From Thiohalophilus sp046483665 (GTDB lineage Bacteria > Pseudomonadota > Gammaproteobacteria > UBA6429 > Thiohalophilaceae), in contig NZ_JAWOCR010000042.1 in the NCBI RefSeq assembly GCF_046483665.1, positions 1 to 37,391 of the forward strand: a stretch of DNA of 37,391 nt, written 5' to 3'. The position numbers were made by a program, and so were the translations under genes. Shown here in pieces: positions 14,641 to 23,184 of the stretch. Below the pieces are notes generated by a model. That model saw only the letters and a program-made list of their open reading frames with translations, did not search any database and was not told the origin of the DNA. Position 1 is the stretch's first letter, and every line of letters begins with the position of its first letter.

Positions 14641-15570
14641 ATGACACTGGCGTTTGTTTTTCCCGGGCAGGGCTCACAATCCGAGGGCATGTTGAAGGAT
14701 CTGGCCGCGGCCTATCCGCAGGTCGGCGAGACTTTCGCGCAGGCGTCGGACAAGCTCGGTTATGACCTGTGGCAGGTCGTGCAGAACGGGCCGGCCGAGG
14801 ATCTGAATCGGACCGACATCACCCAGCCGGCGATGCTGGCCGCGGGTGTGGCCACCTGGCGTGTCTGGCAGGAGAAGGGCGGGGCAATGCCGGCGCTGAT
14901 GGCCGGGCACAGCCTGGGCGAATACAGCGCGCTGGTCTGCGCCGGCAGCCTGGATTTTGCCGACGCCATCGGCCTGGTGGCCGAGCGCGGACGTCTGATG
15001 CAGGATGCCGTGCCGGCCGGGGAAGGCGCCATGGCCGCGATTCTCGGACTGGAGGATGACGTCGTACGCCAGGCCTGCGAGGAGGCCGCCGAAGGTGAAG
15101 TCCTGGCCCCGGTTAATTTCAACTCGCCCGGCCAGGTGGTCGCGGCGGGTAATAAAACCGCCATCGAACGGCTGGTCAGTGTGGCCAAAGAGCGCGGTGC
15201 CAAACGTGCGCTGGTGCTGCCGGTCAGTGTGCCGTCCCATTGCAGTTTGATGCAGCCGGCAGCCGATAAACTGGCCGAGGTGCTGGCGCAGATCGAGGTC
15301 AAGGCCCCGCAGATTCCCGTGATCAACAATGTGGATGTCGCCGCACCCACCGATCCGGCCGCCATTCGCGACGCGCTGGTGCGCCAGCTTTACAATCCGG
15401 TACGCTGGGTCGAAACCGTACAGAAAATGGCCGCCGACGGTGTGGATCGCCTGATCGAATGCGGCCCCGGCAAGGTGCTGGTCGGCCTGAATAAACGGAT
15501 CGACAAGAATATGGTCGCTGAAGCGGTCTTTGACCCGGACTCGCTGAACACGGCACTAAACGCAGATTAA
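14641..15570 (+). CDS. fabD: Malonyl-CoA:ACP transacylase (FabD)
   Basis: Transfers malonyl from CoA to acyl carrier protein, supplying FabH, FabF and FabB. The 309 residues begin AFVFPGQGSQSEGM and have the nucleophile S91 in AGHSLGEYSALV, the catalytic H197 in VPSHCSLM, and a C-terminal ECGPGKVLVGLNKRI. Length agrees with E. coli FabD. AGAGG precedes the ATG. It sits between two hairpin elements, 5 upstream and 3 downstream, although the flanking fab genes are clearly one functional series. Confidence 0.97.
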   Translation: MTLAFVFPGQGSQSEGMLKDLAAAYPQVGETFAQASDKLGYDLWQVVQNGPAEDLNRTDITQPAMLAAGVATWRVWQEKGGAMPALMAGHSLGEYSALVCAGSLDFADAIGLVAERGRLMQDAVPAGEGAMAAILGLEDDVVRQACEEAAEGEVLAPVNFNSPGQVVAAGNKTAIERLVSVAKERGAKRALVLPVSVPSHCSLMQPAADKLAEVLAQIEVKAPQIPVINNVDVAAPTDPAAIRDALVRQLYNPVRWVETVQKMAADGVDRLIECGPGKVLVGLNKRIDKNMVAEAVFDPDSLNTALNAD

Positions 15571-15576
15571 AAGAGA

Positions 15577-15652
15577 TTAACCACCAAGACACCAAGACAC
15601 GAAGATTGAGTTTTAATATTGTTACCTTGGTGTCTTAGTGTCTTGGTGGTGA
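15577..15652. repeat. Inverted short-period repeat element 3 (ACACCAAG unit)
   Basis: Left arm TTAACCACCAAGACACCAAG and onward (15577-15605) and right arm ending GTCTTGGTGGT (15624-15650) are nearly perfect reverse complements, about 26 bp with a 19-base loop. It ends about 35 bases before the fabG ATG, inside the fabD-fabG gap. Sequence is very close to elements 2 and 4. Confidence 0.88.
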
Positions 15653-15689
15653 GAATTTGAATTCAGCCACTGACCAACAGGGGAAAGTG

Positions 15690-16433
15690 ATGACACTTGA
15701 AAACGAAATTGCCTTTGTCTCCGGCGCCAGTCGCGGTATCGGCAAGGAGATCGCGCTGGAGCTGGGCCGACAGGGCGCCAAGGTGGTTGGTACGGCGACC
15801 TCCGAAGACGGCGCCGGGAAGATCAGCGCTTATTTGAAAGAGGCCGGCATCGAGGGTATGGGGGTGATGATGAATGTCACCGATTCGGCCAGTATCAATG
15901 CCGCACTCACAGAGGTGGAAGCCAGCTTCGGCGCGCCCAGCGTTCTGGTCAACAACGCCGGCATCACGCGTGACAACCTGCTGATGCGCATGAAAGATGA
16001 AGAGTGGGAAGACATTATCAACACCAATCTGAACTCGATTTTCCGCCTCTCCAAAGCCTGTCTGCGCCCTATGACCAGGGCCAAAAAAGGCCGGATTATC
16101 AGCATCGCCTCGGTCGTCGGCGTCTCTGGCAACGCCGGGCAGACCAACTACGCCGCGGCCAAAGCCGGGGTGATCGGTTTCAGCAAGTCCCTGGCCCGGG
16201 AAGTCGGCTCGCGCGGCATCACCGTCAACGTGGTGGCGCCCGGTTTCATCGACACGGATATGACCCGGGCACTGCCCGAGGCCCAGCGCGATGCGCTGCT
16301 GGGGCAGATTCCGCTGGCCCGACTCGGGGACCCGGCGGAAATCGCCCAGGCGGTGGCCTTTCTGGCCTCGCCCGGCGCGGCGTACATTACCGGCGAGACA
16401 TTACACGTCAATGGCGGGATGTATATGGCGTAA
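15690..16433 (+). CDS. fabG: 3-oxoacyl-ACP reductase (FabG)
   Basis: NADPH-dependent short-chain dehydrogenase that reduces 3-oxoacyl-ACP in each elongation round. The 247 residues contain the nucleotide loop SGASRGIGKEIA, LVNNAGITRDNLLMR, the catalytic S141, Y154 and K158 (QTNYAAAKAG) and GFIDTDMT. These are specific to FabG within the short-chain dehydrogenases. I chose the ATG at 15690, preceded by AGGGG, over upstream TTG or GTG codons that would add residues unlike the family. The gene lies between element 3 and the acpP promoter region. Confidence 0.96.
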   Translation: MTLENEIAFVSGASRGIGKEIALELGRQGAKVVGTATSEDGAGKISAYLKEAGIEGMGVMMNVTDSASINAALTEVEASFGAPSVLVNNAGITRDNLLMRMKDEEWEDIINTNLNSIFRLSKACLRPMTRAKKGRIISIASVVGVSGNAGQTNYAAAKAGVIGFSKSLAREVGSRGITVNVVAPGFIDTDMTRALPEAQRDALLGQIPLARLGDPAEIAQAVAFLASPGAAYITGETLHVNGGMYMA

Positions 16434-16503
16434 GGCCTGTAAGTTTATGAATTTAAAAGACTAAAACGAGCGTCAAAGTGCGGGGTGTTTAACGTCCTGG
16501 AAT

Positions 16504-16533
16504 GTGGCATATTGCCCGTGATTTCACTACAAT
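16504..16533 (+). promoter_or_regulatory. Candidate sigma-70 promoter for acpP
   Basis: GTGGCA (16504-16509), an 18-base spacer and TACAAT (16528-16533) lie about 60 bases before the acpP ATG. An own promoter would fit the very high level of ACP that cells need. The -35 box is only a partial match. Confidence 0.5.
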
Positions 16534-16591
16534 AGCGGCCGCACACAGCGCTCACGGCTGAAAGTTTCAAACATCAAGAGGATCAAAACAC

Positions 16592-16828
16592 ATGAGCAGT
16601 GTTGAAGAACGTGTAGAAAAAATCGTCGTTGAACAGTTGGGCGTTAAAGCGGAAGAGGTGACCAAGGAAGCGTCTTTCGTTGATGATCTGGGCGCAGACT
16701 CTCTGGATACCGTGGAACTGGTTATGGCTCTGGAAGAAGAGTTCGAAACCGAAATCCCGGATGAAGACGCCGAAAAGATTACCACCGTTCAGCAGGCTGT
16801 CGATTACATTAACAACAACGTTAAGTAA
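16592..16828 (+). CDS. acpP: Acyl carrier protein
   Basis: A 78-residue acidic four-helix protein that carries growing acyl chains on a 4'-phosphopantetheine arm. The attachment serine is S37 in DDLGADSLDTVELVMALEEE, the universal motif. The sequence matches E. coli AcpP closely in length and helix pattern. AGAGGATC provides a good ribosome site. It has its own likely promoter and is followed by a terminator-like hairpin before fabF, so it can be made in excess of its neighbours. Confidence 0.98.
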   Translation: MSSVEERVEKIVVEQLGVKAEEVTKEASFVDDLGADSLDTVELVMALEEEFETEIPDEDAEKITTVQQAVDYINNNVK

Positions 16829-16850
16829 TCGACCTGCTAAGCGTGTTGCG

Positions 16851-16885
16851 GGCCGCACCACATTAAACTGTGAGTGCGGCCTTTT
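16851..16885 (+). terminator. Terminator/attenuator between acpP and fabF
   Basis: A perfect 8-bp stem GGCCGCAC / GTGCGGCC with a partly paired loop, followed by TTTTGCTT. It lies directly downstream of acpP and about 50 bases before fabF. Partial termination would set acpP expression above fabF. Confidence 0.75.
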
Positions 16886-16933
16886 GCTTATTCTGTATCG
16901 CCACATCTAGCGGCACTGGCAAGAGGATTCAGC

Positions 16934-18175
16934 GTGTCAAAGCGTCGTGTTGTTGTGACCGGCATGGGGATGTTGTCTCCGGTCGGCAATAACGTCAAAA
17001 CAGCCTGGGAAAATATCCTGGCCGGCAATAGCGGCATCGGTCCCATTGAGCATTTCGATGTATCCGATTTTGCTGTCCGCTTCGGGGGTTCGGTGCGAGA
17101 TTTTGATGTCACCAGCGTCATGTCCAGCAAGGATGCACGCAAGATGGATACTTTTATCCATTACGGCATCGCCGCCGCCATCGAAGCGATCGAGGACAGC
17201 GGACTGGAAGTGACCGAGACCAATGCCGAACGCATGGGCGTGGCCATCGGTTCAGGCATCGGCGGGCTGGGCACGATCGAAAGGAATTACGAGGCCTACG
17301 AGAAGGGTGGTCCACGCAAGTTCTCGCCGTTTCTGATTCCCGCCACGATCATCAACATGATCTCCGGTAATCTGTCGATTCGTTACGGTTTCAAGGGGCC
17401 GAACATCGCCCTGGTGACCGCCTGCGCGACAGCGACCCATAGTATCGGTGATGCGGCACGTTTGATCGAATACGGCGATGCCGATGTGATGATCGCCGGT
17501 GGTGCGGAAATGGCGACCACGCCCTCGGGGCTGGGTGGCTTTGCCGCCGCCCGTGCATTATCCACGCGCAATGACGATCCACAAACCGCCAGCCGTCCCT
17601 GGGACCAGGAGCGCGACGGTTTCGTGCTGAGTGATGGCGCCGGCGTGGTGGTACTGGAAGAGTACGAACAGGCCAAAGCACGTGGGGCAACTATCTATGC
17701 CGAGGTGATCGGCTACGGGATGAGCGGCGACGCCTATCATATGACTTCGCCGTCGGAAGGCGGTGAGGGCGCAGCCCGCTGCATGAATGCGGCATTGAAG
17801 AACGCGGCTATCAACCCCGAGCAGATCAACTACATCAATGCGCACGGCACCTCGACGCCGGCCGGCGATGCGGCTGAAGTCGCCGCCGCCAAACGCAGCT
17901 TTGGTCAACACGCCTACAAACTGGCAATGAGCTCCACCAAATCCATGACCGGCCATCTGCTGGGGGCCGCGGGCGGGATCGAAGCGATTTTCACCTGCCT
18001 GTCGATTCGTGATCAGGTCGCCCCGCCGACGATCAATATTTTCAACCCGAGCGAAAATTGCGATCTCGACTTCGTCCCGGGCGAAGCGCGACAGATGAAC
18101 ATTGACGTCGCCCTGTCCAACTCGTTCGGCTTCGGTGGCACCAACGGCACCCTGGTCTTCCGTAAACCGGACTAA
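16934..18175 (+). CDS. fabF: 3-oxoacyl-ACP synthase II (FabF)
   Basis: Elongating condensing enzyme of fatty-acid synthesis. With the GTG start at 16934, preceded by AAGAGG, the product is 413 residues, the same as E. coli FabF, and begins SKRRVVVTGMGMLSPVG. The catalytic triad is C164 (TACATATHS), H304 (NAHGTSTPAGD) and H341 (SMTGHLLGAAGG). A longer frame starting at 16874 would run through the acpP terminator and lacks family resemblance, so GTG is the real start. Hairpin element 4 separates it from pabB. Confidence 0.97.
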   Translation: MSKRRVVVTGMGMLSPVGNNVKTAWENILAGNSGIGPIEHFDVSDFAVRFGGSVRDFDVTSVMSSKDARKMDTFIHYGIAAAIEAIEDSGLEVTETNAERMGVAIGSGIGGLGTIERNYEAYEKGGPRKFSPFLIPATIINMISGNLSIRYGFKGPNIALVTACATATHSIGDAARLIEYGDADVMIAGGAEMATTPSGLGGFAAARALSTRNDDPQTASRPWDQERDGFVLSDGAGVVVLEEYEQAKARGATIYAEVIGYGMSGDAYHMTSPSEGGEGAARCMNAALKNAAINPEQINYINAHGTSTPAGDAAEVAAAKRSFGQHAYKLAMSSTKSMTGHLLGAAGGIEAIFTCLSIRDQVAPPTINIFNPSENCDLDFVPGEARQMNIDVALSNSFGFGGTNGTLVFRKPD

Positions 18176-18200
18176 ACCTTTCAGGCCAGGTCAAAGAAAT

Positions 18201-18281
18201 TAACCACCAAGGCACGAAGACACGAAGTAAAATATTATTTAATAAAAATCACCACTTGGTGTCTTTGTGTCTTGGTGGTGA
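18201..18281. repeat. Inverted short-period repeat element 4 (CACGAAGA / ACCAAG unit)
   Basis: Left arm TAACCACCAAGGCACGAAGA and onward (18201-18227) and right arm CTTGGTGTCTTTGTGTCTTG plus GTGGTG (18255-18280) pair over about 25 bp, with an AT-rich loop. It lies between fabF and pabB and ends about 25 bases before the pabB ATG, close to the ribosome-binding region. Confidence 0.88.
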
Positions 18282-18304
18282 ATATTTATTCGAGTATCGA
18301 GTCT

Positions 18305-19666
18305 ATGCCAAGCACCGAAACCAAGCAGGTCGACTTGCTGGCATTACACCGCCTGAACCCCGAACGTTATCCCTTTTTGTTGCAAAGTGCCGTCGTGGCC
18401 GAACCACGGCCGGCGACAGCCCGTTACGATATCCTGTTTGCCTTTCCCGACGACAGCTACGCCCTGTGGACGGATAACCGCATTACCCGTAACGGCGAAC
18501 CTTACTCTGAAGGCGAGTTTCTGCAATTGCTGGACAAACTCTGGCAAGAACATCAGATTGATCTCCCTGATGCGAATGAACTGCCTTTTACCGGCGGCTG
18601 GTTCGTATATCTTGGCTATGAACTGGCTGCACAGATTGAACCGCGACTGGATCTGCCAAAAGACGATGAGCAGCCTGTCGCCGTACTGACACGAATTCCT
18701 GCGGCGGTGATCTTCGATCATCACAGCGGTGACACCAGCCTGGTTGTTGAGCCGAACCAGACAACGCTGAGGGCACAGATGGAAGAAGATATTGCGCATG
18801 TCATCGGCGCAGCACCGCAACATTCGACGAAGTTAGACATTCACCTGGCAGCGGATGAACCGAAACAGTATTTACAGGGCGTTGAACGGGTCAAGAATTA
18901 CATTGTCGAAGGGGATGTGTTTCAGGTCAATCTGTCACGTGGCTGGCAGGGTGACGCGAGACCGACACCATCGGGCGCGGATATCTATCAGCAATTGTGT
19001 CAAACCAATCCCGCACCGTTCGCTGCCCTGGCGCAGCTGCCTGGCCTGAATGTGATCAGCTCCTCGCCGGAACGCCTGGTGAAAATCTCGGGCGGGCGCA
19101 TCGAAACCCGCCCGATTGCCGGTACGCGCCCGCGCGGACAGGAACACGTCGGCGATGCGGCCAATCTGCAGGAGTTGATTGGCCACCCCAAGGAACGCGC
19201 CGAACACATTATGCTGATCGATCTGGAACGCAATGATCTCGGCCGGGTCTGTGAGCCGGGCAGCGTCGAAGTTGACGAGCTGATGGGACTGGAAACCTAC
19301 GCGCATGTCCATCATATTGTGTCCAATGTCACAGGCCGGTTGCGTGATGGCGTGACCCCGGGCGAGGCTATCCGCGCGGTGTTTCCCGGCGGGACAATTA
19401 CCGGTTGTCCCAAAGAGCGGTGCATGGCGATCATTGCCGAACTTGAACAGGTCCCGCGTGGTGCCTATACAGGTTCCCTGGGTTATCTGAATCACAACGG
19501 CGATCTCGATTTAAATATTCTGATTCGTACCATTACCCGGCAGGGTGAACACCTGGCCTTGCGTGCCGGTGCCGGGCTGGTATTCGATTCCATTGGTGAA
19601 AACGAACTGCAGGAAACCGAACACAAGGCCCGGGGCATGTTGCTGGCGCTGGGATCGGTGAGCTGA
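18305..19666 (+). CDS. pabB: Aminodeoxychorismate synthase component I (PabB), PIAGT variant
   Basis: Chorismate-utilising enzyme that forms 4-amino-4-deoxychorismate for folate, using ammonia from PabA. The 453 residues show the N-terminal region with GGWFVYLGYELAAQ and the catalytic domain with VFQVNLSRGW, IMLIDLERNDLGRV, FPGGTITGCPKERCM and GAYTGSLGY. It is placed as PabB because pabC follows with a 1-base overlap. The key lysine of E. coli PabB (K274, motif PIKGT) is replaced by alanine at A272 (RPIAGTRPRG), the residue typical of anthranilate synthase TrpE. ATG 18305 is used because the upstream frame lies in repeat element 4. No pabA is in the window. Confidence 0.85.
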   Translation: MPSTETKQVDLLALHRLNPERYPFLLQSAVVAEPRPATARYDILFAFPDDSYALWTDNRITRNGEPYSEGEFLQLLDKLWQEHQIDLPDANELPFTGGWFVYLGYELAAQIEPRLDLPKDDEQPVAVLTRIPAAVIFDHHSGDTSLVVEPNQTTLRAQMEEDIAHVIGAAPQHSTKLDIHLAADEPKQYLQGVERVKNYIVEGDVFQVNLSRGWQGDARPTPSGADIYQQLCQTNPAPFAALAQLPGLNVISSSPERLVKISGGRIETRPIAGTRPRGQEHVGDAANLQELIGHPKERAEHIMLIDLERNDLGRVCEPGSVEVDELMGLETYAHVHHIVSNVTGRLRDGVTPGEAIRAVFPGGTITGCPKERCMAIIAELEQVPRGAYTGSLGYLNHNGDLDLNILIRTITRQGEHLALRAGAGLVFDSIGENELQETEHKARGMLLALGSVS

Positions 19667-20505
19667 TGCTGGCCTGTCGGATCAACGGCATTGACGGCCG
19701 GCAGATTGATATCTCCGATCGGGCCTGTCAGTACGGTGACGGGTTGTTTGAAACCCTGGCGGTGCGTAATGGCCAGGTGGAATTTCTCGAGGCGCATCTG
19801 CAACGCCTGGCCAAAGGGGCCGCCAGCCTGGGGATTCCCATGCCGGATGCCGGCCTGTGGCGAGCCGACATCCGGACGCTGCTGGTCGGGCGCCAGCAAG
19901 GGGTATTGAAGCTGATGCTGAGCAGGGGCCCGGGAGGCCGGGGCTATCTGGCGCCCGATGACCCGGTGACCAGCCGCATCGTCATGCTGCATCCCTGGCC
20001 GGTTCACCCACCGGAATACGTGGAACAGGGTGTGCGTGTGCGTCTGTGTCAGATGCGGCTCGCCGTACAACCGCAGCTGGCGGGCATCAAACACCTGAAC
20101 CGGCTGGAGCAGATCCTGGCGCGGCGCGAATGGGCGGATCCGGCAATCCAGGAAGGCGTGATGTTCGACAACCGGGATCGGGTAATCGAGGGCACCATGA
20201 GCAATCTTTTCTGGGTAAAAGGCAGCACTCTGCATACCCCGGACTTATCAGCCTGCGGCGTACAGGGTATTATGCGTCAACAGATCATCAATCTGGCTCC
20301 CGCACTGGGGCTGGATGTGCAGATCGATCACTATTCCCGCCAGGCACTGGATGAGGCGGATGGTCTGTTTTTAACCAACAGTGTGATCGGCCTGTGGCCG
20401 GTGCAACAACTGGAAGAGCGGTTGTTTGATCCTCTCCCGAGGATCAAACAGATTCAGGACAAACTTGACGCAGTACGATTACAGCATGCGGAATCTGATT
20501 TTTAG
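19666..20505 (+). CDS. pabC: Aminodeoxychorismate lyase (PabC)
   Basis: PLP enzyme that releases pyruvate from aminodeoxychorismate to give p-aminobenzoate. The 279-residue fold-type IV protein begins with ISDRACQYGDGLFETLAVRNG, has the PLP lysine K142 in LAGIKHLNRLEQ, and carries EGTMSNLFWVKG and VQGIMRQQI. Branched-chain or D-amino acid transaminases share this fold, but the neighbouring pabB and mltG fix the assignment. The ATG overlaps the pabB TGA in TGATG, and its own end overlaps mltG by 20 bases. Confidence 0.93.
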   Translation: MLACRINGIDGRQIDISDRACQYGDGLFETLAVRNGQVEFLEAHLQRLAKGAASLGIPMPDAGLWRADIRTLLVGRQQGVLKLMLSRGPGGRGYLAPDDPVTSRIVMLHPWPVHPPEYVEQGVRVRLCQMRLAVQPQLAGIKHLNRLEQILARREWADPAIQEGVMFDNRDRVIEGTMSNLFWVKGSTLHTPDLSACGVQGIMRQQIINLAPALGLDVQIDHYSRQALDEADGLFLTNSVIGLWPVQQLEERLFDPLPRIKQIQDKLDAVRLQHAESDF

Positions 20506-21544
20506 GCTATTAGCCGCCGGCATAGTGAGCGCCGCCCTGGTCATTGGCGCGTTCTGGATAGATTATCGTGATTATCTGTCCTCTCCCTTACCCTTGCCCG
20601 ATGAGGCGCCGCTGATCTTCGAGATCAAGGCCGGCTCCAGTCTCAAACGTGTCGTGGATGATCTGGCCGAACAGGCTGTCATCGAAAAGCCGCGTTATAT
20701 CCTGCTCAATGCCCGCCTCACCGGTAAAGGCACACAGATCCACACGGGGGAGTATCGTCTTGAACCCGGGATGCAGGTCCGGGATTTTCTGGACATGCTC
20801 TATCAGGGCAAAGTCATTCAATACTCGTTGACCCTGATCGAAGGCTGGAACTTTCGCCAGATGATGACCACTATCCACACTACGCCCCACCTGGAACAGA
20901 CGACGCTGGGATTCTCGGACAAGGAAATCATGCAAGCGATCGGCCACAGCGATGAACACCCTGAAGGACGCTTCATGCCGGATACCTATCGTTTTACCCG
21001 TGGCATGAGTGACATCGATATTCTCAAACGGGCCTACAACGCCATGACCACGCATCTGGCAGAACAATGGCCGCAACGCGCCGTTGGCTTACCCTATGAG
21101 ACCTCTTATGAAGCGCTGATCATGGCCTCGATCGTGGAAAAGGAAACCGGCGTCCCCGAAGAGCGGGGTACTATCGCGGGCGTGTTTATCAATCGGCTTG
21201 AAAAACGCATGCGTTTGCAGACCGATCCTACCGTTATCTATGGCATGGGTGAGTATTACGATGGCAATATCCGGCGCCGCGATCTGCGCACCGATACGCC
21301 TTACAACACCTATACCCGCGGCGGGCTGCCACCGACGCCCATTGCCATGCCCGGACGTGAAGCCATTCATGCTGCCCTGCATCCCGAACAGACCGAGTAT
21401 CTCTATTTTGTCTCGCGTGGGGACGGCAGCCACAAGTTTTCCCGCACCCTGCAGGAACACAACGAGGCGGTGATCAAATTTCAGCTCAAGGGACGCAAGC
21501 GTTCCTTCTCTTCCTATAAAAATAACGAGGATGATAATCAATGA
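20486..21544 (+). CDS. mltG: Endolytic murein transglycosylase MltG
   Basis: Inner-membrane lytic transglycosylase that cuts nascent glycan strands and helps set their length (YceG family). The 352-residue protein starts MRNLIFRLLAAGIVSAALVI with a single membrane anchor (about 5-25), followed by a LysM-like segment (FEIKAGSSLKRVVDDL). The YceG domain carries the catalytic glutamate E218 in MASIVEKETGVPEERG, the same number as in E. coli, and QTDPTVIYG. The ATG at 20486 is inside the end of pabC. A longer frame from 20426 would place 20 charged residues before the anchor and is unlikely. Overlap with tmk is ATGA. Confidence 0.95.
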   Translation: MRNLIFRLLAAGIVSAALVIGAFWIDYRDYLSSPLPLPDEAPLIFEIKAGSSLKRVVDDLAEQAVIEKPRYILLNARLTGKGTQIHTGEYRLEPGMQVRDFLDMLYQGKVIQYSLTLIEGWNFRQMMTTIHTTPHLEQTTLGFSDKEIMQAIGHSDEHPEGRFMPDTYRFTRGMSDIDILKRAYNAMTTHLAEQWPQRAVGLPYETSYEALIMASIVEKETGVPEERGTIAGVFINRLEKRMRLQTDPTVIYGMGEYYDGNIRRRDLRTDTPYNTYTRGGLPPTPIAMPGREAIHAALHPEQTEYLYFVSRGDGSHKFSRTLQEHNEAVIKFQLKGRKRSFSSYKNNEDDNQ

Positions 21545-22158
21545 GCGGTTATTTCATTACTGTCGAAGGCGGAGAGGGGGTCGGTAAAAGCAGTAATCTG
21601 GGTTTTATCGAAGCCTGGCTGCGCGAGGCGGGCAAGGATGTGGTCATGACCCGCGAACCCGGCGGCACCGCGCTGGGCGAGAAAATCCGCGCCCTGTTAC
21701 TCGATGCCGATCAACATTCCATGAGGGTGGATGCCGAACTGCTGCTGATGTTTGCGGCCCGGGCCCAGCATCTGGACGACGTGATCAAGCCGGCACTGGC
21801 TGAGAAGAAATGGGTGGTTTGCGATCGGTTTACCGACGCCAGCTACGCCTACCAGGGCGGCGGGCGCGGCATGGAACTGCAGCGTATCGCCCAGCTGGAA
21901 CAATGGGTGCAGGGCAATCTGCGCCCGGATCTGACCCTGCTGCTGGATATGCCGGTGCAGCAGGGCTTGCAACGGGCCGGGCAGCGCAGCACGCCGGACC
22001 GTTTCGAACGGGAACAAGACCACTTTTTCGAACGGGTGCGCGAAACCTATCTGATCCGCGCCCGTCAGGAGCCTGCCCGGTTTCGCGTGATCGATGCGTC
22101 TCCGGAACTGGCACAGGTCCAGCAACAGATCGCCGCGGTATTATCGGTCCTGATATGA
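21541..22158 (+). CDS. tmk: Thymidylate kinase
   Basis: Phosphorylates dTMP to dTDP. The 205 residues have the P-loop GGEGVGKSSN near 10-19, the DR(Y/F) substrate motif as CDRFTDASYAYQGGGRG, and the TREPGGT loop. The lid segment after TPDRFEREQDHFFERVR is of the E. coli-type class. The ATG overlaps the mltG TGA by 4 bases and the stop overlaps holB by 4 bases, so mltG-tmk-holB is a tightly coupled unit as in E. coli. Confidence 0.97.
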   Translation: MSGYFITVEGGEGVGKSSNLGFIEAWLREAGKDVVMTREPGGTALGEKIRALLLDADQHSMRVDAELLLMFAARAQHLDDVIKPALAEKKWVVCDRFTDASYAYQGGGRGMELQRIAQLEQWVQGNLRPDLTLLLDMPVQQGLQRAGQRSTPDRFEREQDHFFERVRETYLIRARQEPARFRVIDASPELAQVQQQIAAVLSVLI

Positions 22159-23159
22159 CGCTCCCGGTAATCCAATGGCACGCGACCGCCTGGCAGCAAC
22201 TGCAGGCGGGACGCCGGCAACAGCGCCTGCCTCATGCTCTGTTGCTCAGCGGCGCGGCGGGGATCGGCAAGGTCGAATTCGCGGATCAGCTGGCGGCCTC
22301 GCTATTGTGTGAGCAACCGCGCGACGACGGCCATGCCTGCGGGACCTGCCACGCCTGCCAGCGGATCGCAGCGCAAACACATCCCGATCGGTTCCGGCTG
22401 GCGCCGGAGGAGCCGGGCAAGGCCATCAAAGTCGATGCGGTTCGTCAGCTCATTCAGCATCTCTCGCTCACCGGCCATTATGGTGGCTATCGCGTGGTGA
22501 CCGTCGAGCCGGCCGAGGTCATGAACAGCAACGCCGCCAATGCCATACTCAAGACCCTGGAAGAGCCGCCCGCCAACACGCTGCTGATCCTGATTACGTC
22601 GTATCCGGCCCGTCTGCCAGCGACCATCCGCAGCCGCTGCCAGCCGTTGCACCTGCATAGCCCCGATCCCCAAACGGCCCTGGCGTGGCTGCAGCAGGAA
22701 GCGCCCGACAATACACAGCAGGAGGCCGAGCTGGCCCTGCGGCTCGCCGCCGGGGCACCCCGGCTTGCGGCTCACTATCTGCACGAAGACTGGCTGGCGG
22801 TGCGCCAGGAGCTGATCGAGGCGCTGATCGGCTGTGCCCGGGGAAATACCGACCCGCTCGCCGCTGCCGCCACTGCCCAGCAGGCACTCAAGCTGGATCG
22901 GCAGTTGCCGATACAGTGGATGTATCACTGGGTTGCTGATTTGATCCGGCTGGCCTATGATGAGAACAATATTAAAAACAACGACATGAGAGGGGAGTTG
23001 CAGGCCCTTCCCACTCCGGTGGAATACAGCGCGCTGCATCATTTGCTGGATAAACTCCAACAGGCAAGGCGTCTGACCGAAACGACCATCAACCCGCAAC
23101 TGCTGTGGGAAGATCTGATGATAGAATGGTCCGGATTGTTTAACGCCCGACGCGGTTAA
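22155..23159 (+). CDS. holB: DNA polymerase III subunit delta-prime
   Basis: Clamp-loader subunit of the replicative polymerase. With the ATG overlapping the tmk stop, the product is 334 residues (E. coli 334). It has the Walker-A-like GAAGIGKVEF, four zinc-ligand cysteines (C52, C62, C65, C68; CGTCHAC), an NAANAILKTLEEPP segment and the SRC motif in IRSRCQP. These are family marks; delta-prime does not itself turn over ATP. A much longer open frame starting at 21810 is an out-of-frame extension over tmk and is not the gene. pilZ follows after 25 bases. Confidence 0.95.
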   Translation: MTLPVIQWHATAWQQLQAGRRQQRLPHALLLSGAAGIGKVEFADQLAASLLCEQPRDDGHACGTCHACQRIAAQTHPDRFRLAPEEPGKAIKVDAVRQLIQHLSLTGHYGGYRVVTVEPAEVMNSNAANAILKTLEEPPANTLLILITSYPARLPATIRSRCQPLHLHSPDPQTALAWLQQEAPDNTQQEAELALRLAAGAPRLAAHYLHEDWLAVRQELIEALIGCARGNTDPLAAAATAQQALKLDRQLPIQWMYHWVADLIRLAYDENNIKNNDMRGELQALPTPVEYSALHHLLDKLQQARRLTETTINPQLLWEDLMIEWSGLFNARRG

Positions 23160-23184
23160 GCAAGACATACAAGCGAGGATTTCT

